Part shown: positions 10,986 to 23,264 of the stretch, in pieces | Layout: every line of letters begins with the position of its first letter | Numbering within the stretch: the stretch's first letter is position 1 | Assembly: GCA_029204225.1 (NCBI GenBank) | Contig: CM055100.1 | Location: forward strand, 33,718,645-33,782,644 | Length of the DNA: 64,000 nt | Direction: 5' to 3' | Source of the DNA: Diphasiastrum complanatum | Lineage: Eukaryota; Streptophyta; Lycopodiopsida; Lycopodiales; Lycopodiaceae | The notes under the pieces: model-generated | What the model was told of the DNA's origin: nothing | What the model saw: the letters and a program-made list of their open reading frames with translations, nothing else | The model's database searches: none | Translations under genes and position numbers: made by a program

Positions 10986-13303
10986 ATGATTGGACAGCAA
11001 AAGCGTCCTGCAGAACTGGCTGTCGCAACACAGCCGGCAAAGTACTTCAGGCGCTCTGATGTGTGCGTATGCAATGATGCCGACAAAGTACTGAAAGAGG
11101 ATGTAGACATTGTAACTGAAGTGTCAGAAGGGTTGAAAGTCGAGAAGCATGGTGGTTATGCTGTGAAAGGAGAAGTGATGCAGCCATTTTTGGAGGGAAT
11201 GTCTCCTGTCTGGCGAAGTGAAGCAGAAACGCTTTTACAGGTGAGGCCTGTTGACGATTACATTAGATATTTGCAAAGGGAGTTCTATGAAAGAATCTGC
11301 ATTGAATTTCACCTACAGAAAATGCTCAGGTTTCATTCCAAAGAGAAAGATGAACAATTGTGATGATTTCATTTGATCACTTTGTTCTTTAGTGCTGGCC
11401 TTTGTTGGGCTAATTTTACCAGAACAGTTTGGAGGATTGCCACGTCTTAGAATCTGTAAAGCGTGTTAAAATAACCTGTCACTATATGTAATTGCTGAGT
11501 GATGAGTACTGATACGTGTGGATATGACTTGTTTGTCATATTTTAGGCTCTATGCCAGTGGTAATGTGATAGCCTGGTTACATCTTGTAATTGGCAAGTG
11601 TGCCAGGGTCCCTGTAACAATAAATCGACATTCACTCCTGTTTTCTGTTGTATAAAATTAGTAAGGCAGGACTTGTTGCAAACTATAAAGCACGCTTGTT
11701 TACCTTCAGAAGTCAGGGGTAATTGTGTATTGTAGTACGGTGCACTTCTAGTTCTGCATCAGAGGAATATTGAGGGTCCCCAGATAATGTACAGCAAAAT
11801 TTTGTGTGAATCTGTCACCTCATCAATGACAATTGTAACTTTATCAAACATGTTGTTTGCTGATAGCACATGCCATGCTTGCATGATTAATTTTGGATAA
11901 ATGTTGTCATTAGCAATGTGTTTGGTTCTTTGCAGACAAAGCAGCTACTCCACGATGAAATCCCTCTCAGGGAGCTACAGGCACTGGAGAGAATGAGGCC
12001 CACACTTGAAAGACAGGTCCAATGTAATTTGCAATCAGGTTCTGGTAATGTACCATTTCATCGAAGTCACACACAGTGGTTGCCCTCTTCATTCAATCCT
12101 TTTCAAATTCAGGCTTCTCAACAGACTGTCTTGTTACCAGATTTTTCCAACCAGGAAGCACAGGCCCGGTATGACATGCAGGGTTGGCTGCCTTATAGGA
12201 AAGTACCGATTGGATCAGATTTTCAGGCACTTGTTCCAGTCTGGAAGCCTCTATATATGGTCAACACTGCTGCTGATGAAGCTTCAAAAGGTGAAATTGA
12301 TAGTGATGATGCAGACGATGATAGCAGATGGCTTGGTTTGCAGGTTTGGCCAGTGGAGAGCAAAGATACAGGGAATGAAGATGGAATAGGAAGGGGCAGG
12401 TCTGAGGCTTGTTACTGCGTTTATCCAGGCTCTATTGATTGCATTCGACTGCACATACAAGAGGAAAATGCAAAGTTAAAACTTACACTAGGAAAAGCCT
12501 TTGAGCTGTGGGGTTTTAGTGACATGGGAGAGTCTGCTGCACAACATTGGACAGAAGGGGAGCAGGAGCAGTTTAAAGCTCTTGTGAAATCGAATCCAGC
12601 CTCTTTAGAGAAAAGTTTCTGGCATCATCTTCCTTCTACATTCTCTACAAGAAGCACAGGAGAGATTGTAAATTACTATTTTAATGTTTTTGTTCTTCAG
12701 CGACGTGCTATTCAGAACAGGCTATATCCAGACAACATTGATAGCGATGATGATGAATGTAGTCTGACTGGCTGTGAAATTGAAGAGAGTGAGGTATATA
12801 TAACTGATGTTGAAGAGGAGGCTGAATATGAGGCAGACGGAAGTGAGGAAGATGAGGAAGACGTGAGTTGGCAGAACATTATTGAAGGTGGGACAGAAAC
12901 GAGTTCAGAAGTTTCCATTTTTCATGAAACAGCAATTCAGAATAACCAGCACATCTCAAGTAAGTGTGATGCGGGATGTTTCGAAGATGATGTGTCTAAT
13001 GCTGGATCCATGGATGACTTCATGTCTTCATCAACTTCAAAGGAGGATACCTTGGTGGATTTGCAAAGTGTTGGGCATTCGATATACTCACCGCAGTCTT
13101 TTTCTAGCTGGCACCATGACATGCAAGCAAGTGAAAAGCATTTTGAAGGAACTAGCTATATTGTTGGAGAGATTGGTTATCAAGGAAGCAAGACGTGGAA
13201 TGGCCATCACTGGGAAGAGGCCACCCACAATCTCCATAAAGACTCAATGGCTGAAATAGATGTGATATCTGATGACAAGAAACTAGGGAGCAAAGATATC
13301 TAA
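10986..13303 (+). CDS. ELM2-SANT (Myb-like) domain nuclear protein
   Basis: Two coding exons are inferred: 10986-11240 and 11936-13303, both phase 0 at the junction, giving about 540 aa. The ATG at 10962 lies across the acceptor TGAATGCAG (exon starts 10968), so Met 10986 is the likely start. The ELM2-like segment begins near residue 177 (PIGSDFQALVPVW) and includes SRWLGLQVWPVE. A SANT segment at about 289-345 has HWTEGEQEQFKALV and EIVNYYFNVFVLQRRA. A strongly acidic Asp/Glu tract follows (about 355-405), then a low-complexity Ser-rich tail. ELM2-SANT pairs are known to recruit histone deacetylases, so a nuclear chromatin-repression role is likely by family. The donor CAG|GTGAGG at 11240 is excellent, but reading through it gives a further 41 codons to a stop at 11363, so intron retention is possible. 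The gene looks intact. The exact orthologue is not assigned. Confidence 0.82.
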
Positions 13304-15120
13304 GTGTTTGTGCTATGAACATTTACAAACATGTTTAATCCTGAAGTGTGGTTGAACCAGTTGGACCTCTGAATATTAGCCTCAGGAAAAATCTAAGGTA
13401 AATTGATCTCAAGTGTCAATAAGTGACAATTATTGAGCATTTTGAAAAGGGTTTTGAAGCTAGCTGATAGTGTAGCAACGGTTTTGGTTTATCATTCATA
13501 TATTTCCTCTTGGGGACAGGATTCATAACTTGGCTACTTGGTCAGATGTAACTATTTGCTATCTGGTTGGGCAGTTTATTCTATGATGTGGTTATTTGTC
13601 CTGGGAAGAAATCTTAATAGGTTTTCATGATTTGGGAAGCAGAACTGCATTATAGTTCAGGATTTATTACTATTCCTTCTAACTTCAAACTGTTTCCTAG
13701 GACTCTACCTTGAGAATGAGGTCGAGAGGTTAAACAGTTGGGGAATGACTCCTTGGGCAGCTTTTGGATACCTCATTTCCAACACTTCAAAATGTATAGG
13801 GCCTTTCCTGTGCAGCTAAGATGCTTTGCACTATCAGACTGACCATTGTCAGCTTCACTTTCTCATGCTTTCTTGGTTCTCTTTGAGGCAATACACTGGA
13901 GGGACACGACAATTTTTTTAATAGTCCCTCTTTGTATGGTTCTCTTTGTATCTGGTCATTGTTGTGCCTGGCAATGTATGGAGAATAGTTAAAGAACCAA
14001 GTCCCTTGAGGAGGTTGGTATTGTACATTATGATGAGACAAACTTGCGCTGAGATGACTTATTTTGGGAGAAATCAAAGATGGTTGTATCCATTTATTTT
14101 GTGAAACCTGGATGCCTAAATTTTGAGGCATGCTGTACACTATTTTAAGGGGATGGAATAAAGAAGTTTACTCTTTTGTTAAGGAGGCACCATATTTGTC
14201 TCATGGATTCTAATCACAATTTTGTTCAGATTTATGTTGGTCAAAAGGTATAGGAAATGATTTGGTTACAAAGTGTGTGACTTGCAGGCCCATCTCACTT
14301 GTTATTGGGTCTGTCATACTTGACTGGTCTATTTATGCTTGGGGGCATTCAAAGTACTCTCTCTCTCTCATACAAATTTCAAATTTCAAATTTCAAAGCT
14401 TTTTGAAAGTTCAAAAGAGCTAACTGTAAATGAGACATGCCACATAATCAGGGGCATTCTGTGCCCATGAGTTTCTCTAAGTTTTGTTCTACGTGCCAGC
14501 ATGCATGCTATTGGATTGCCAACCTTGCAAGCATTTTTCAAAGTTTGCCTCGGTGCTCCTCAATAGTGTCATAATTGAAGTATGGGTTTCAAAATTACTA
14601 GTGCTAGTTGGTAAGTAATTTGAAACAATGGACACATTGGTGCTTCTTTGTAGAACTTAGAACTTTTTTTGTCCCTTGAACAATATTGGTTTGTCGTAGA
14701 TTTTTTAAGGAAATTGTTGGCCCTTGTTGTAGAATCGTAAAATGTTGTTTTTAAGGGCGAACAATGATGATAATCTAGGCTTGTCTTCTTGGTGCGAGGC
14801 TTTCCGCCCCCCAGCCTGAGGTCTTATGACCAATCTGCATGAGCTAAGTCTGAAAATGTGTTGCAAACCAGTCCAAAACCACTTGTGGCCCTATTCTAAA
14901 TTGTGAATTCTGGATGAAGTTTATAATGCAATCTAAATAAAACTACCCTGTCCTCTTCTCTCTCATCAATCTAAGCAGCCCTCTCTCTCAAACCAAAGCT
15001 CCCTCTCTCTCAACCTCTACCACAACAAATGTGAAATGAGAGACAAAAATGAGCATTGAGGGGTTTTGGGGGGAAATTAATTAATTAATTATTTAGATGC
15101 ATGGTTTTTTTTTTTTAAAC
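13304..15120 (+). other. 3' UTR and intergenic DNA after the ELM2-SANT gene
   Basis: No gene is recognised here. The first few hundred bases are the expected 3' UTR. A short tandem of AAATTTC occurs near 14378-14398, CTCTCTC patches occur near 14360 and 14975-15010, and an ATTA repeat occurs near 15078-15095. The small ORF on the minus strand at 13787-14140 has no recognisable motif. Confidence 0.5.
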
Positions 15121-15146
15121 TTTCAAACTAGCATGACGTTTGACTT

Positions 15147-15977
15147 TTAAAACTTTCCTTTCAAATGGAAGAGCATCTCAAAAACTGTAGTTCTCCAGGC
15201 CGGCTGCTCTCCCAATGCGGGTAACTTATCGAACTCCTTGTCGGCCTCAATTTCAGAGGTCTTAAATTTAATGACCCAACCACCACGCGAGGACTCATGG
15301 GAATGTTGCGTTAAAAAACTCTGGATCTGGTCCTCGACACTGATTTTTCTTCTGAACAGAGGTCTGGTCCTTGCGGTAGATGGACCTGCTTGCGTTGCCT
15401 GTGGAACTGCCTGTTCTTCTTCGACTTCGGGGGCTCCACCCTGTTCCATGCCTGAATCCAAACTTGTATCCAATCCTGCCTGTTCTTGTTGTTGAGGCGA
15501 GAATTGTGGCATTATTGGAACCAATTTTCATTAATGGAGTGGGCATTACTGGCATCATGACATGGTAAGCGTCACATACTCCGTCCCAAAAACGAGAGTC
15601 TACAAGCTTTGTATGCAAGATTTCGACTTTCAATTTCACTCTCATCACTTGACCCTCCTCCCAATCAGAGAATAATGTACAAACAAAAGTCTCCATAATT
15701 TTGTTTTTATTTCGGAGTAGTGATTCAAGTGTGTGCAAAATCTTGTTTCGGCGGGTAGTTTCAGCATGCATACCATGCATTGTCGAAAAATGTCAAGAAC
15801 TCTTTGATGTTTCATTACAAACTTGACAATTTTTCGACAATCGTCTATAATGGATTTGAACAATTGGGTATCCTCATTTTTGTACCAATCGTGAAACACA
15901 AGATTCAAGCTATGTGTGTGTGGATAACAACCCTCCAATATTCCACCAATAGTCGTCCTAGTAAAGCATGAACTCAA
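15147..15977 (-). pseudogene. hAT-type (DUF659-like) transposase remnant
   Basis: Minus-strand reading shows a Cys-x3-His-x2-Leu-Asn-Leu pattern (CYPHTHSLNLVFHDW), then a helical stretch with FVMKHQRVLDIFRQ and an LPAETRFCTHL motif (15977-15645). After a frameshift comes VDSRFWDGVCDAYHVMMPVM (within 15640-15540). This order (cysteine/histidine box, KHQRVL helix, TRF box, xxFW box) is the DUF659/hAT transposase pattern. The downstream part (15524-15147) is Glu/Gln-rich and not recognised. No terminal inverted repeats or 8-bp target duplications were identified, and the N-terminal BED finger and C-terminal dimerisation domain were not seen. Confidence 0.65.
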
Positions 15978-16319
15978 GTTAAAAACTCGTAGTAGAATTC
16001 ACAGTATCACTAACTTGTAGTAGAAATTGAAAATAAATTCTCCTAACTATCTCATTAGGGGGATAACAATTTAACACCGATTCTAGCACTAATATTATTA
16101 GTATGTGATTGAATATATCAGATCAAACCATACTGTGATAATTGGTGTTTACATGAATGCTCTTCGAATCATAGAAGATGCTAGCAAGAGCGAATCAATG
16201 CATGCTTTCAATCAAGAATTGCCAATCCTTGAATTTTTCTTTCAAATGAAAAATAAAATATTGTGAGAATCATTCACTAGCAATATTCAAGCCCACCACC
16301 TTGCAAAAAAAGATTATTT

Positions 16320-17140
16320 TGCTTGTTTTCAATTTTTTGTTTCACTATTTGTTTGACATTTTCTTTTGGAAAAGACAAAAAAAGAAAAAAAGAAAAAATG
16401 GGAATTGTATGCCAAGACTGATGAGCAAAAGTCAGAAATGTCATCCGATCAGAAAAAATTGAAGAAAGGTATTTTCAAAAATCAGATCTTATGTGAAAAA
16501 TAACTTGGAAAATTATTTTTTTGGTCATTTTTTACACAAACTGTGGTAGAATTGTTTGTCAAATTTTCAGAAGCAAGATCCACCTTAGATATACCCATAT
16601 TGAGTTGGGCGAACTTTCTTTCAACCAGTTGGTACTTGTTTTTACCTTAGGTAAATGTTCAACATTATGCCATTTTGGGAACCTTCGCCGAGCATCTTCT
16701 TGTACTCAGAAACCTTCATTGACATGCCAGATGGATTTAAAATGCCAATTAGGTCGGCTATAGGTCCATATCCTAAAAATTTGCATTCATGACAGTACCT
16801 GGGTGAAGGATGGCCTTGGGCGAAGGATGAACCTTCGCCAGACCTGGAAAATCTTTGTCAGATAGGTTCAGTGTTTCAAAAACATTCACTGAGATTTTTA
16901 TAACCTATTTTTATAGTACTGAGCATGCCTAGAAATTTCGGTCCAGAACTGAGTAGCCAAACTAGTACATTTTCTAATGGACCATCCAAATCAGCCTATA
17001 AAAGGGCAGAATTCGATTTCATTTCTCACTTGTGCTAGCAAAGCTATTGCCAATTTTTCCAGTGACTAAAGCCTTCCAAACTTTCCATACTTCTTTCTGT
17101 TATACACTCACGCTCATTACTCTCAGTTTCTAACCTGGTT
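16320..17140 (+). repeat. LTR-like copy A of a Ty3/gypsy family (plus orientation)
   Basis: It shares scattered, clearly homologous blocks with the reverse complement of 21720-22445: GATGAGCAAAAGT near the start, GGGAACCTTCGCC in the middle, and a conserved TTTCATTTCTCACTTGTGCTAGCAAAGCT block near 17018-17046. A TATA box (TATAAAA, 16997-17003) lies about 30 nt upstream of that conserved block, so this resembles the U3/R promoter part of an LTR. No internal region adjoins it, so it is a solo LTR or a fragment. Confidence 0.65.
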
Positions 17141-17269
17141 CCACCGTGTCTTCCATAGACACTTCTCAGTCGCCTCGTTATACTATCCATTGTAATGTCC
17201 CATCTGCAACGAACATCATGATATTTTCTAGCACAAGCATGGTCACTCAATGGATGACCTGATCCGCGA

Positions 17270-18154
17270 ATCGAACAATTTTGCGATCTCGTTATATTCG
17301 AATAGAGTTCGGATATGACTAATAGTCACTGCCTACTATATCATTCCTACAATCCTCCAGAATGTAGACAGACATTGCTGACCTACATTTAAATTAATTC
17401 AGCATTCAACAAGATTGAACCTAGGCGCGAAATAAATAAAACAAGCGGATGAGATACACAAACAATAGGCAGACAATAATTCAATCGATATCAGACAATT
17501 TAGAATGATATGTGCATAACAACTACAATATCGTCTATTGATCCTCTTTACTCAAGCACTGTGTGACAGACCCACACAGCGCATTGGCGTGAGAGAAAAC
17601 AACGTTCTCCCATGAACAGTGTCTCGCTTACTAGTGGACTTGTTGGATCTCTATGGATCCTACTTACAATGTATCTCGCTCACTGGCGAATTTCTTGGAT
17701 CTTTGTGGAACTTGTATATCTTCTATGTGTCTGTATATTCTCCTTCTTTAGTGCATCTAGCAACTGCACATATTCAGAGCAAAATCTAGATTAGATAGAT
17801 TAACAATCTAAGACTAATCACAGATTACAAGAACGACGGATTAGGCACGTCCTAACGTTCTTCTGTTGATGTCATCATATCATATCATGAGACTATACTT
17901 CACGATACTTGTTTGATCTTCTTGGTACTTTGGAGCGTGAGGTGTCGAAAATGTTCAACCTTCGTGTGTCTCGAATATTTTGGTTTTGAGTCGTTCGACC
18001 TTTGGGTATGCTTCTGTTGTTTGCAAATGTTTCGTCTTTGAGATCTTTGTTTTCGAGTTGTTCAAGTTTTTCATTTTCGAGGTCTTTGAGATTTTCGAGG
18101 GTTAGGGAGTCGAGAGCTAGTAGAGCTTTGGTATAGAAAAACTTTGTTTCTTCA
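17270..18154 (-). repeat. 3' LTR of a minus-strand Copia element
   Basis: In minus-strand reading this region begins TGAAGAAAC just after a purine tract (plus-strand complement GCTCCCTCTCAAAG near 18153-18166), the expected 3' LTR position behind the RNase H fragment 18701-18186. The far end is not defined; about 17270 is an estimate. The sequence has many TCG-rich short motifs like the other Copia LTRs here. Confidence 0.55.
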
Positions 18155-18185
18155 GCTCCCTCTCAAAGCATGGTAGCTTGATGAC

Positions 18186-18830
18186 TCAAAGTCCGCTCCT
18201 CTGTGTCTTGAACAAGCCTTTGCCTAAGGCCTTTGTGAAGATGTCAGCAACCATCTTCTTCGTTCCAATAAAATTAGTTTGCAGCTTCTTCTTTTCGATC
18301 AGATTCCTTATCAAGTGATACTTGATTGCAATGTGTTTCATTCTTGAGTGAAACACGAGATCCTTTGTCAGGTGTATTGCGGATGTATTGTCCATCTGCA
18401 AAATTAGAGGTTCATTTCTCGTTTCACCTAGTTTGTCAAGGAACTGTTTGAGCCAAGTAATCTCATTGGCCATCTTTGCTACTGCTACATATTCTGCTTC
18501 GCAGGATGACTGAGCTGCAATGGTCTGCTTCTTGCTGACCCGGAGAATTGCTGCTTCTGATGCAATGGTACATCCTCCTGAGACACTTTTATAGTCACCT
18601 TTGAGAGATGCCCAGCTAGCATCACTGTAGGAAAGCATCTGGAACCCTGCATCATGAGAATAACACAATCCAAATTTTTTCGTTAGTTGTAGGTACTGCA
18701 AGATTCACTTCACGATCTTCCAGTGAGTCGAGCCTGGATTCGTGCTGAATTGGCTCATCCTGAACATGGCATAAGCAATGTCAAGGCGTGTGTTATCTAC
18801 AAGATACATTAGTGATCCGATTAGCTTCCT
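18186..18830 (-). pseudogene. Copia RNase H and RT C-terminal remnant
   Basis: An open minus-strand frame of about 171 codons (18701-18186) carries YSDASWASLKGDYKSVSGG, KKQTIAAQSSCEAEYVAV, MDNTSAIHLTKD, HIAIKYHLIRNL and DIFTKALGKGLF, the complete set of Copia RNase H landmarks, with the catalytic D (SDASWA) and E (SCEAEY) kept. An RT C-terminal stretch continues to about 18830, where homology ends. It is one of the best preserved RNase H fragments in the window, but it has no start and no upstream pol. Confidence 0.88.
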
Positions 18831-19403
18831 CCATACCTCCGACCAAGGTATAGTCACTTGCCTACCCTTATCCAAAGGCACCTACCCTTCATCCTAAGGG
18901 TATACCTTATCCAAGGGTAACTTGCCATTTAGCCCCCAACACTAGATGGACATATAGGAGTCAGTGAAGTATTGCTAGTTACATAGGTATGTAGCAAACC
19001 CATTCATCACTTCTAAAACTAGATAGTGGAATGGACTGGATTTGCCCAAAACTCCCTTTTAAATTGGAAATATACATAGATTATAGAAAAAGATTCCACA
19101 ATCAACCTTTATATTGAAATTGTCCAATATTAGTGTCTACTACATCTAGCACACATGTAAGAGATCCAATTGGCTCCCATTCATTTATATCGGATGGACA
19201 TAAATCTATAAGAGAAAAATGATCAGATTAGCACTTAAAAAAGAAATGATTCAGAATGAAAGAAATATAAGTGCGAGTAATATATTGATACTCATAGTTG
19301 TTTTTTTTTTTTTTTTTGTAATTCTTGACAATCAAGTCTTTACACATTTATCTTTGAATGGATATACACATTTTGGACTGATATTTCAAATATAGATTTT
19401 CCT

Positions 19404-20853
19404 CTAGATAGTGTTTTGAAATCCATAATTCTGGCCTTCCAATAAGATCGAAATGATAGTCTTGTCTTCTTGCCTTTTCAAAATGCTCTTTTTGGTGATG
19501 GATGCTTCAAAACCAAAGAGTTTTTTTAAATGCTTTCTTGGCACCCATAGTCCATTGTCATATTTCTCATTGAAGAGAAGCACACAATCAATTGAGGAGC
19601 ATGGTTTCCTTGATGGCACCATTCGTTATGTCTATAAAGCTATGAATTTGAAAATATGTGTAAGCAAAATATTGAACACTGAATTGTTTGGCACTATAAG
19701 AAAACTATATTTAACCCTATAAACCATGATTTGACAATGCATTTGCATTAAAGCTACATTGATTTACTCATTTTAACCTTGCATAACCTTCTGTCATATT
19801 CCTTGATCAACGACTCCAATGACTGGGTGTTGATGTGACCAAGCCTTTGAGGCCACAACTTACATGCGGGCATCCTTTCCTTTGCAACCATCACGACATT
19901 GTTAGCTTGTACTTGAGCACCCAACTTGAAATATGTCCCATATCTTAAGCCTCCAAATCCACAACAAAATGTTTTCAAGGAGTTTTCTGACACATAGTAG
20001 ATTTGTAGTGATGCCAAGAATAAGCAAAACAATACCAACGTTTTTTGGAAGATATAGATATGGATGATATTAAAATTGACTTTGAGTGTCCTCCATATGG
20101 TGAGAGGTGGGAGAAATACTCATATGTGAGCATGCCCTAGTATAGTCCACACCATAGATCATCCTTGTGACATGTGATGATTAAAAACTTGCGATAATGA
20201 GGGATATCTCATGATCATTCTCCTCTTCATCTTTTCAAGGCCTTATTAAAGGATGATCCCTTCCAGTTGGACTTGTCTTAATGAAAGAAGTCCTATCTTC
20301 ACTCTCAATGATAGAGAGTTTATTTGATCAAGCCTTTACTTAGCTCTCTCTACTCTCCTCAACCACCAATACGTTGATCCAGGAAACCTACCTATTATGG
20401 CATGTGATTGAACAAGAGTAGCATATATACTTCCTTTTCCATTGATGCAACTTGCACCAACTCATTTACCTTGTTGAGCTCTCTAGTGTATGCAAGTTTT
20501 TTGTTGAAGTCTTTGATCCTCAAAACATAATGATGACAAACTTCACCTTTGCCTTTGAAACATTGCAAGAATCAGTTCTTTTAAGCCAATAGCCTAGATG
20601 CATTATTAGATTCATGAATGGTTTGGAGAGTATCGTAAGCCTCCTTGGGTGAGAGACAAGCTCCAACCTCTCTAAGAAATGTATTTGCCACATTCATCTT
20701 GATGGCATGCATAGCTACCTCAACTCTCTTTTTATATCTAGTTGCCTCTTGTGGATGAAGTGGTTCATCCTCAACTCCAGAAATAATACCCATCAGGGCT
20801 AAGATGGAATTCATTCTCCACATCCATGCTGAGTAGTTGGTGGAGTTCAACAT
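19404..20853 (-). pseudogene. Degenerate Copia gag, pre-integrase and integrase-end remnants
   Basis: Minus-strand pieces lie in canonical order. Gag at 20853-20581 has LNSTNYSAWMWRMNSIL and AHAIKMNVANTF-like helices. The pre-integrase segment at 20038-19754 has CKLWPQRLGHINTQSLESL. A weak integrase-end/linker piece at 19622-19404 has HLKKLFGFEA, cognate to the usual HLKxFGCxA. All are broken. Together with 18830-18186 and the LTR below 18154 they could be one badly eroded element, but continuity is not shown. A dT run occurs at about 19301-19317. Confidence 0.6.
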
Positions 20854-21719
20854 ATCACTGGTATGAACTCACTGAAGCCATTAGAAGCAAAAATAAAAAA
20901 ATTGGTACATGAAGTACAACTTAAGATAGATGAAACGAGAAAGATCATATATAGTCCCACTTGTCTTGGAAATTGAATAGAGCTTATAAGCCCACAATAA
21001 CCTTGAACTTTGATTTTGCAATAACTATGGAAACTAGCTCCAATCAAACCTAGATTTGAGTAAAATATGTCTTTTCCTTAATGAAAAAGATCAAAAGGAT
21101 TTCACTTTGATTGATATAAACCTTAAAAAAAGGAGCACCATAATTATCTTTAAGTCTTAATAAAGAAGCTGTAATAAATCAAATCAAGTCATAATAGTCA
21201 AAAGAAACTCCAATCTTTTTCTAGGCAAGTTCTAACATAATCGAGAAATGACTAGCTTGCAAAACACATTCAATAAATTACAAATAATTTCAAATGACAT
21301 GAATTGTCAACTATTTTCATGCAAGTACATCCTTTTGAAACTCAAAAATGGCTAAATAAAAAATCCTTCAAATGATTTCAAAGGAATGTATGCTATGTAA
21401 GCTACAAAGTGCATAAGGCTCCAAAGATCAAATCGATGCTATATGGTACCAGTACATGGAGATGGACCAATTTAGGTTTTGAGTGATACATACAATATCT
21501 CAAGCCCCTCTTTAACCTCTTATGTTCAATGAACTAGAAAAAGAACTTACAACAACTAGAGATCAATGAAATAGTAGCAAAACTAGATACTACTCAACCC
21601 TAGCAAGTGGAAGCTTACATGATAGTGTGTAAGTGATGGAGCTTGCAACATAATAGCTTTTCAATCCCAACTAACATCCAAAAATGATACAAGAGCTTAA
21701 GCTCGTCTTGGCAAGATCT

Positions 21720-22445
21720 CCACCCTAATGGCAAGTCAGCAGAAACTGAGAATAGAAGGCATGATAGTGTATCAAAAGGTTGTAAAAGTTTTTCGGGAAA
21801 GTTTGGTTGCGGGAAAAATTTGCAAGAGCTTTGCTAGCACAAGTGAGAAATGAAATCAAATTTAGCCCTTCTATAGGCTAATTTTGAGGGTCTATTGGAC
21901 AAAATACTAGTTGGCTCATTAGTTCTAGGCAAAAATTTGCAGAAATATTCAATATCGTAAAAATAGCTTCTCAGTGAAGGTTCCTAACCAATGGTGTAGC
22001 TCGATGAAGGTTGAGAGTTAAACTCTCACCTAAGTGCATCCTTCACCTAAGTACTATATTTAATGAAAATTTTCAAGATTTGAACCTATGTCCAATCTAA
22101 TTTGGCATTCTGAATCCATCTGTCAGATTTGCAAAGGTCCATAATGAGGGTAACATGCACGACGAAGGTTCCCAAAGTGGTAGGCTTCTAAACTCTCGTC
22201 TGACTTCAAAACATGTAGTTACTGTGCAAACTAATTTTCGCTTGACTCAATATAGGTAAATCTAAACTGGATGTATGATATGGCAACTCGGCGAAAGTTC
22301 CTTCCTCTTTTGCTGATATGACGAGTTTTTTTTACTTTTGCTCATCATTATTTTTCTTCTTTTTTTTATTCATCATTTTTTTTAATATTGTCTTTAAAAC
22401 AAAAAAGTCAACAAGTAGTGTAAAACAGCAAAAAAGTAAAAATGA
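21720..22445 (-). repeat. Ty3/gypsy 3' LTR-like copy B (minus orientation)
   Basis: This is the reverse-complement counterpart of 16320-17140. It lies directly downstream, in minus-strand sense, of a gypsy integrase C-terminus (22877-22521), exactly where a 3' LTR belongs. This identifies both copies as an LTR family. The conserved core AGCTTTGCTAGCACAAGTGAG lies near 21824-21845. Confidence 0.65.
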
Positions 22446-22520
22446 GGAGACCTTTGATCATGCTGGTTGAACTGGCTGCCAAAACTTGCGTAGTTGGTTG
22501 CCATTCACTGGGGTGTCAAA

Positions 22521-23264
22521 TCATCTTCCATCCATGTACTCCAAAATAACTACTCCGTACGACAGTATTACTTTCACTTTGTACGGTCCTTCACCTGTAA
22601 ATTTTAGTTTTCCTCTGATCAATTTGGTATTATACATCAATGCTAGATCTCCTTCCGTCAGATCTTTTTTGTGTAAACGACGATCATGCCATGCCTTGCA
22701 ACAAGGCTTTTCTGCTACTTGTGCATGGACTGCCACCATTTTGGTTTCACAAAGTTTATGCAAAGCCTCATGACGCATTTGTAAAGATTTTGCATCATCC
22801 AACCATTCTGTTTCTGCTATGCGTAAAGGATGGTACCAAAAATTCGATCGGCATAACGACATCTTGAACATAGACAAGTTAAAATGGCGTCTAAGTTGTG
22901 CTAACTTTATATGCTATTTTGAATGCCCATAACGCTGCATGAAGTTTATGCTCCCAATCAATATAGGTCATGCTAAGTCCGCAAAGAACAAAATGAATAT
23001 CCGATAATACTTCGCATGACCCATGAAATTATAAACTTCTCGAATTGTTCTTGGTGGCGGTAGCTCCACAATGATTTTGATTTTGGAATAATTTGTAGCA
23101 ATGCCATGTCTCAATATCACATGTCTAAGAACAACTCCATGAGTACTCCAAATCTGACACTTTTTTGGATTTAAGAAGATTTGGTACTTTTGACAACATT
23201 CAAATACTTTTTTCAAATGATCCAGATAGTTGGTATTAGCACTATAAACTCCAAGATCATCCAA
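22521..23264 (-). pseudogene. Ty3/gypsy RT core and integrase C-terminus joined by deletion
   Basis: The minus strand encodes an RT palm segment with the catalytic YLDD box (codons near 23270-23255), then HLKKVFECCQKYQIFLNPKKCQ and FMGHAKYYRIFI (23264-22968). Only about 90 bp later comes an integrase C-terminal segment with RRLHKKDLTEGDLALMYN and KLKFTGEGPYKV (22877-22521). The RNase H domain and the integrase catalytic core that should lie between are missing. The element is dead and lies upstream of LTR copy B. Confidence 0.85.

Noticed and set aside
12712-13122. Minus-strand Ser-rich ORFs within the ELM2-SANT exon
   Set aside because: Complement of the acidic Asp/Glu codons of the real gene.
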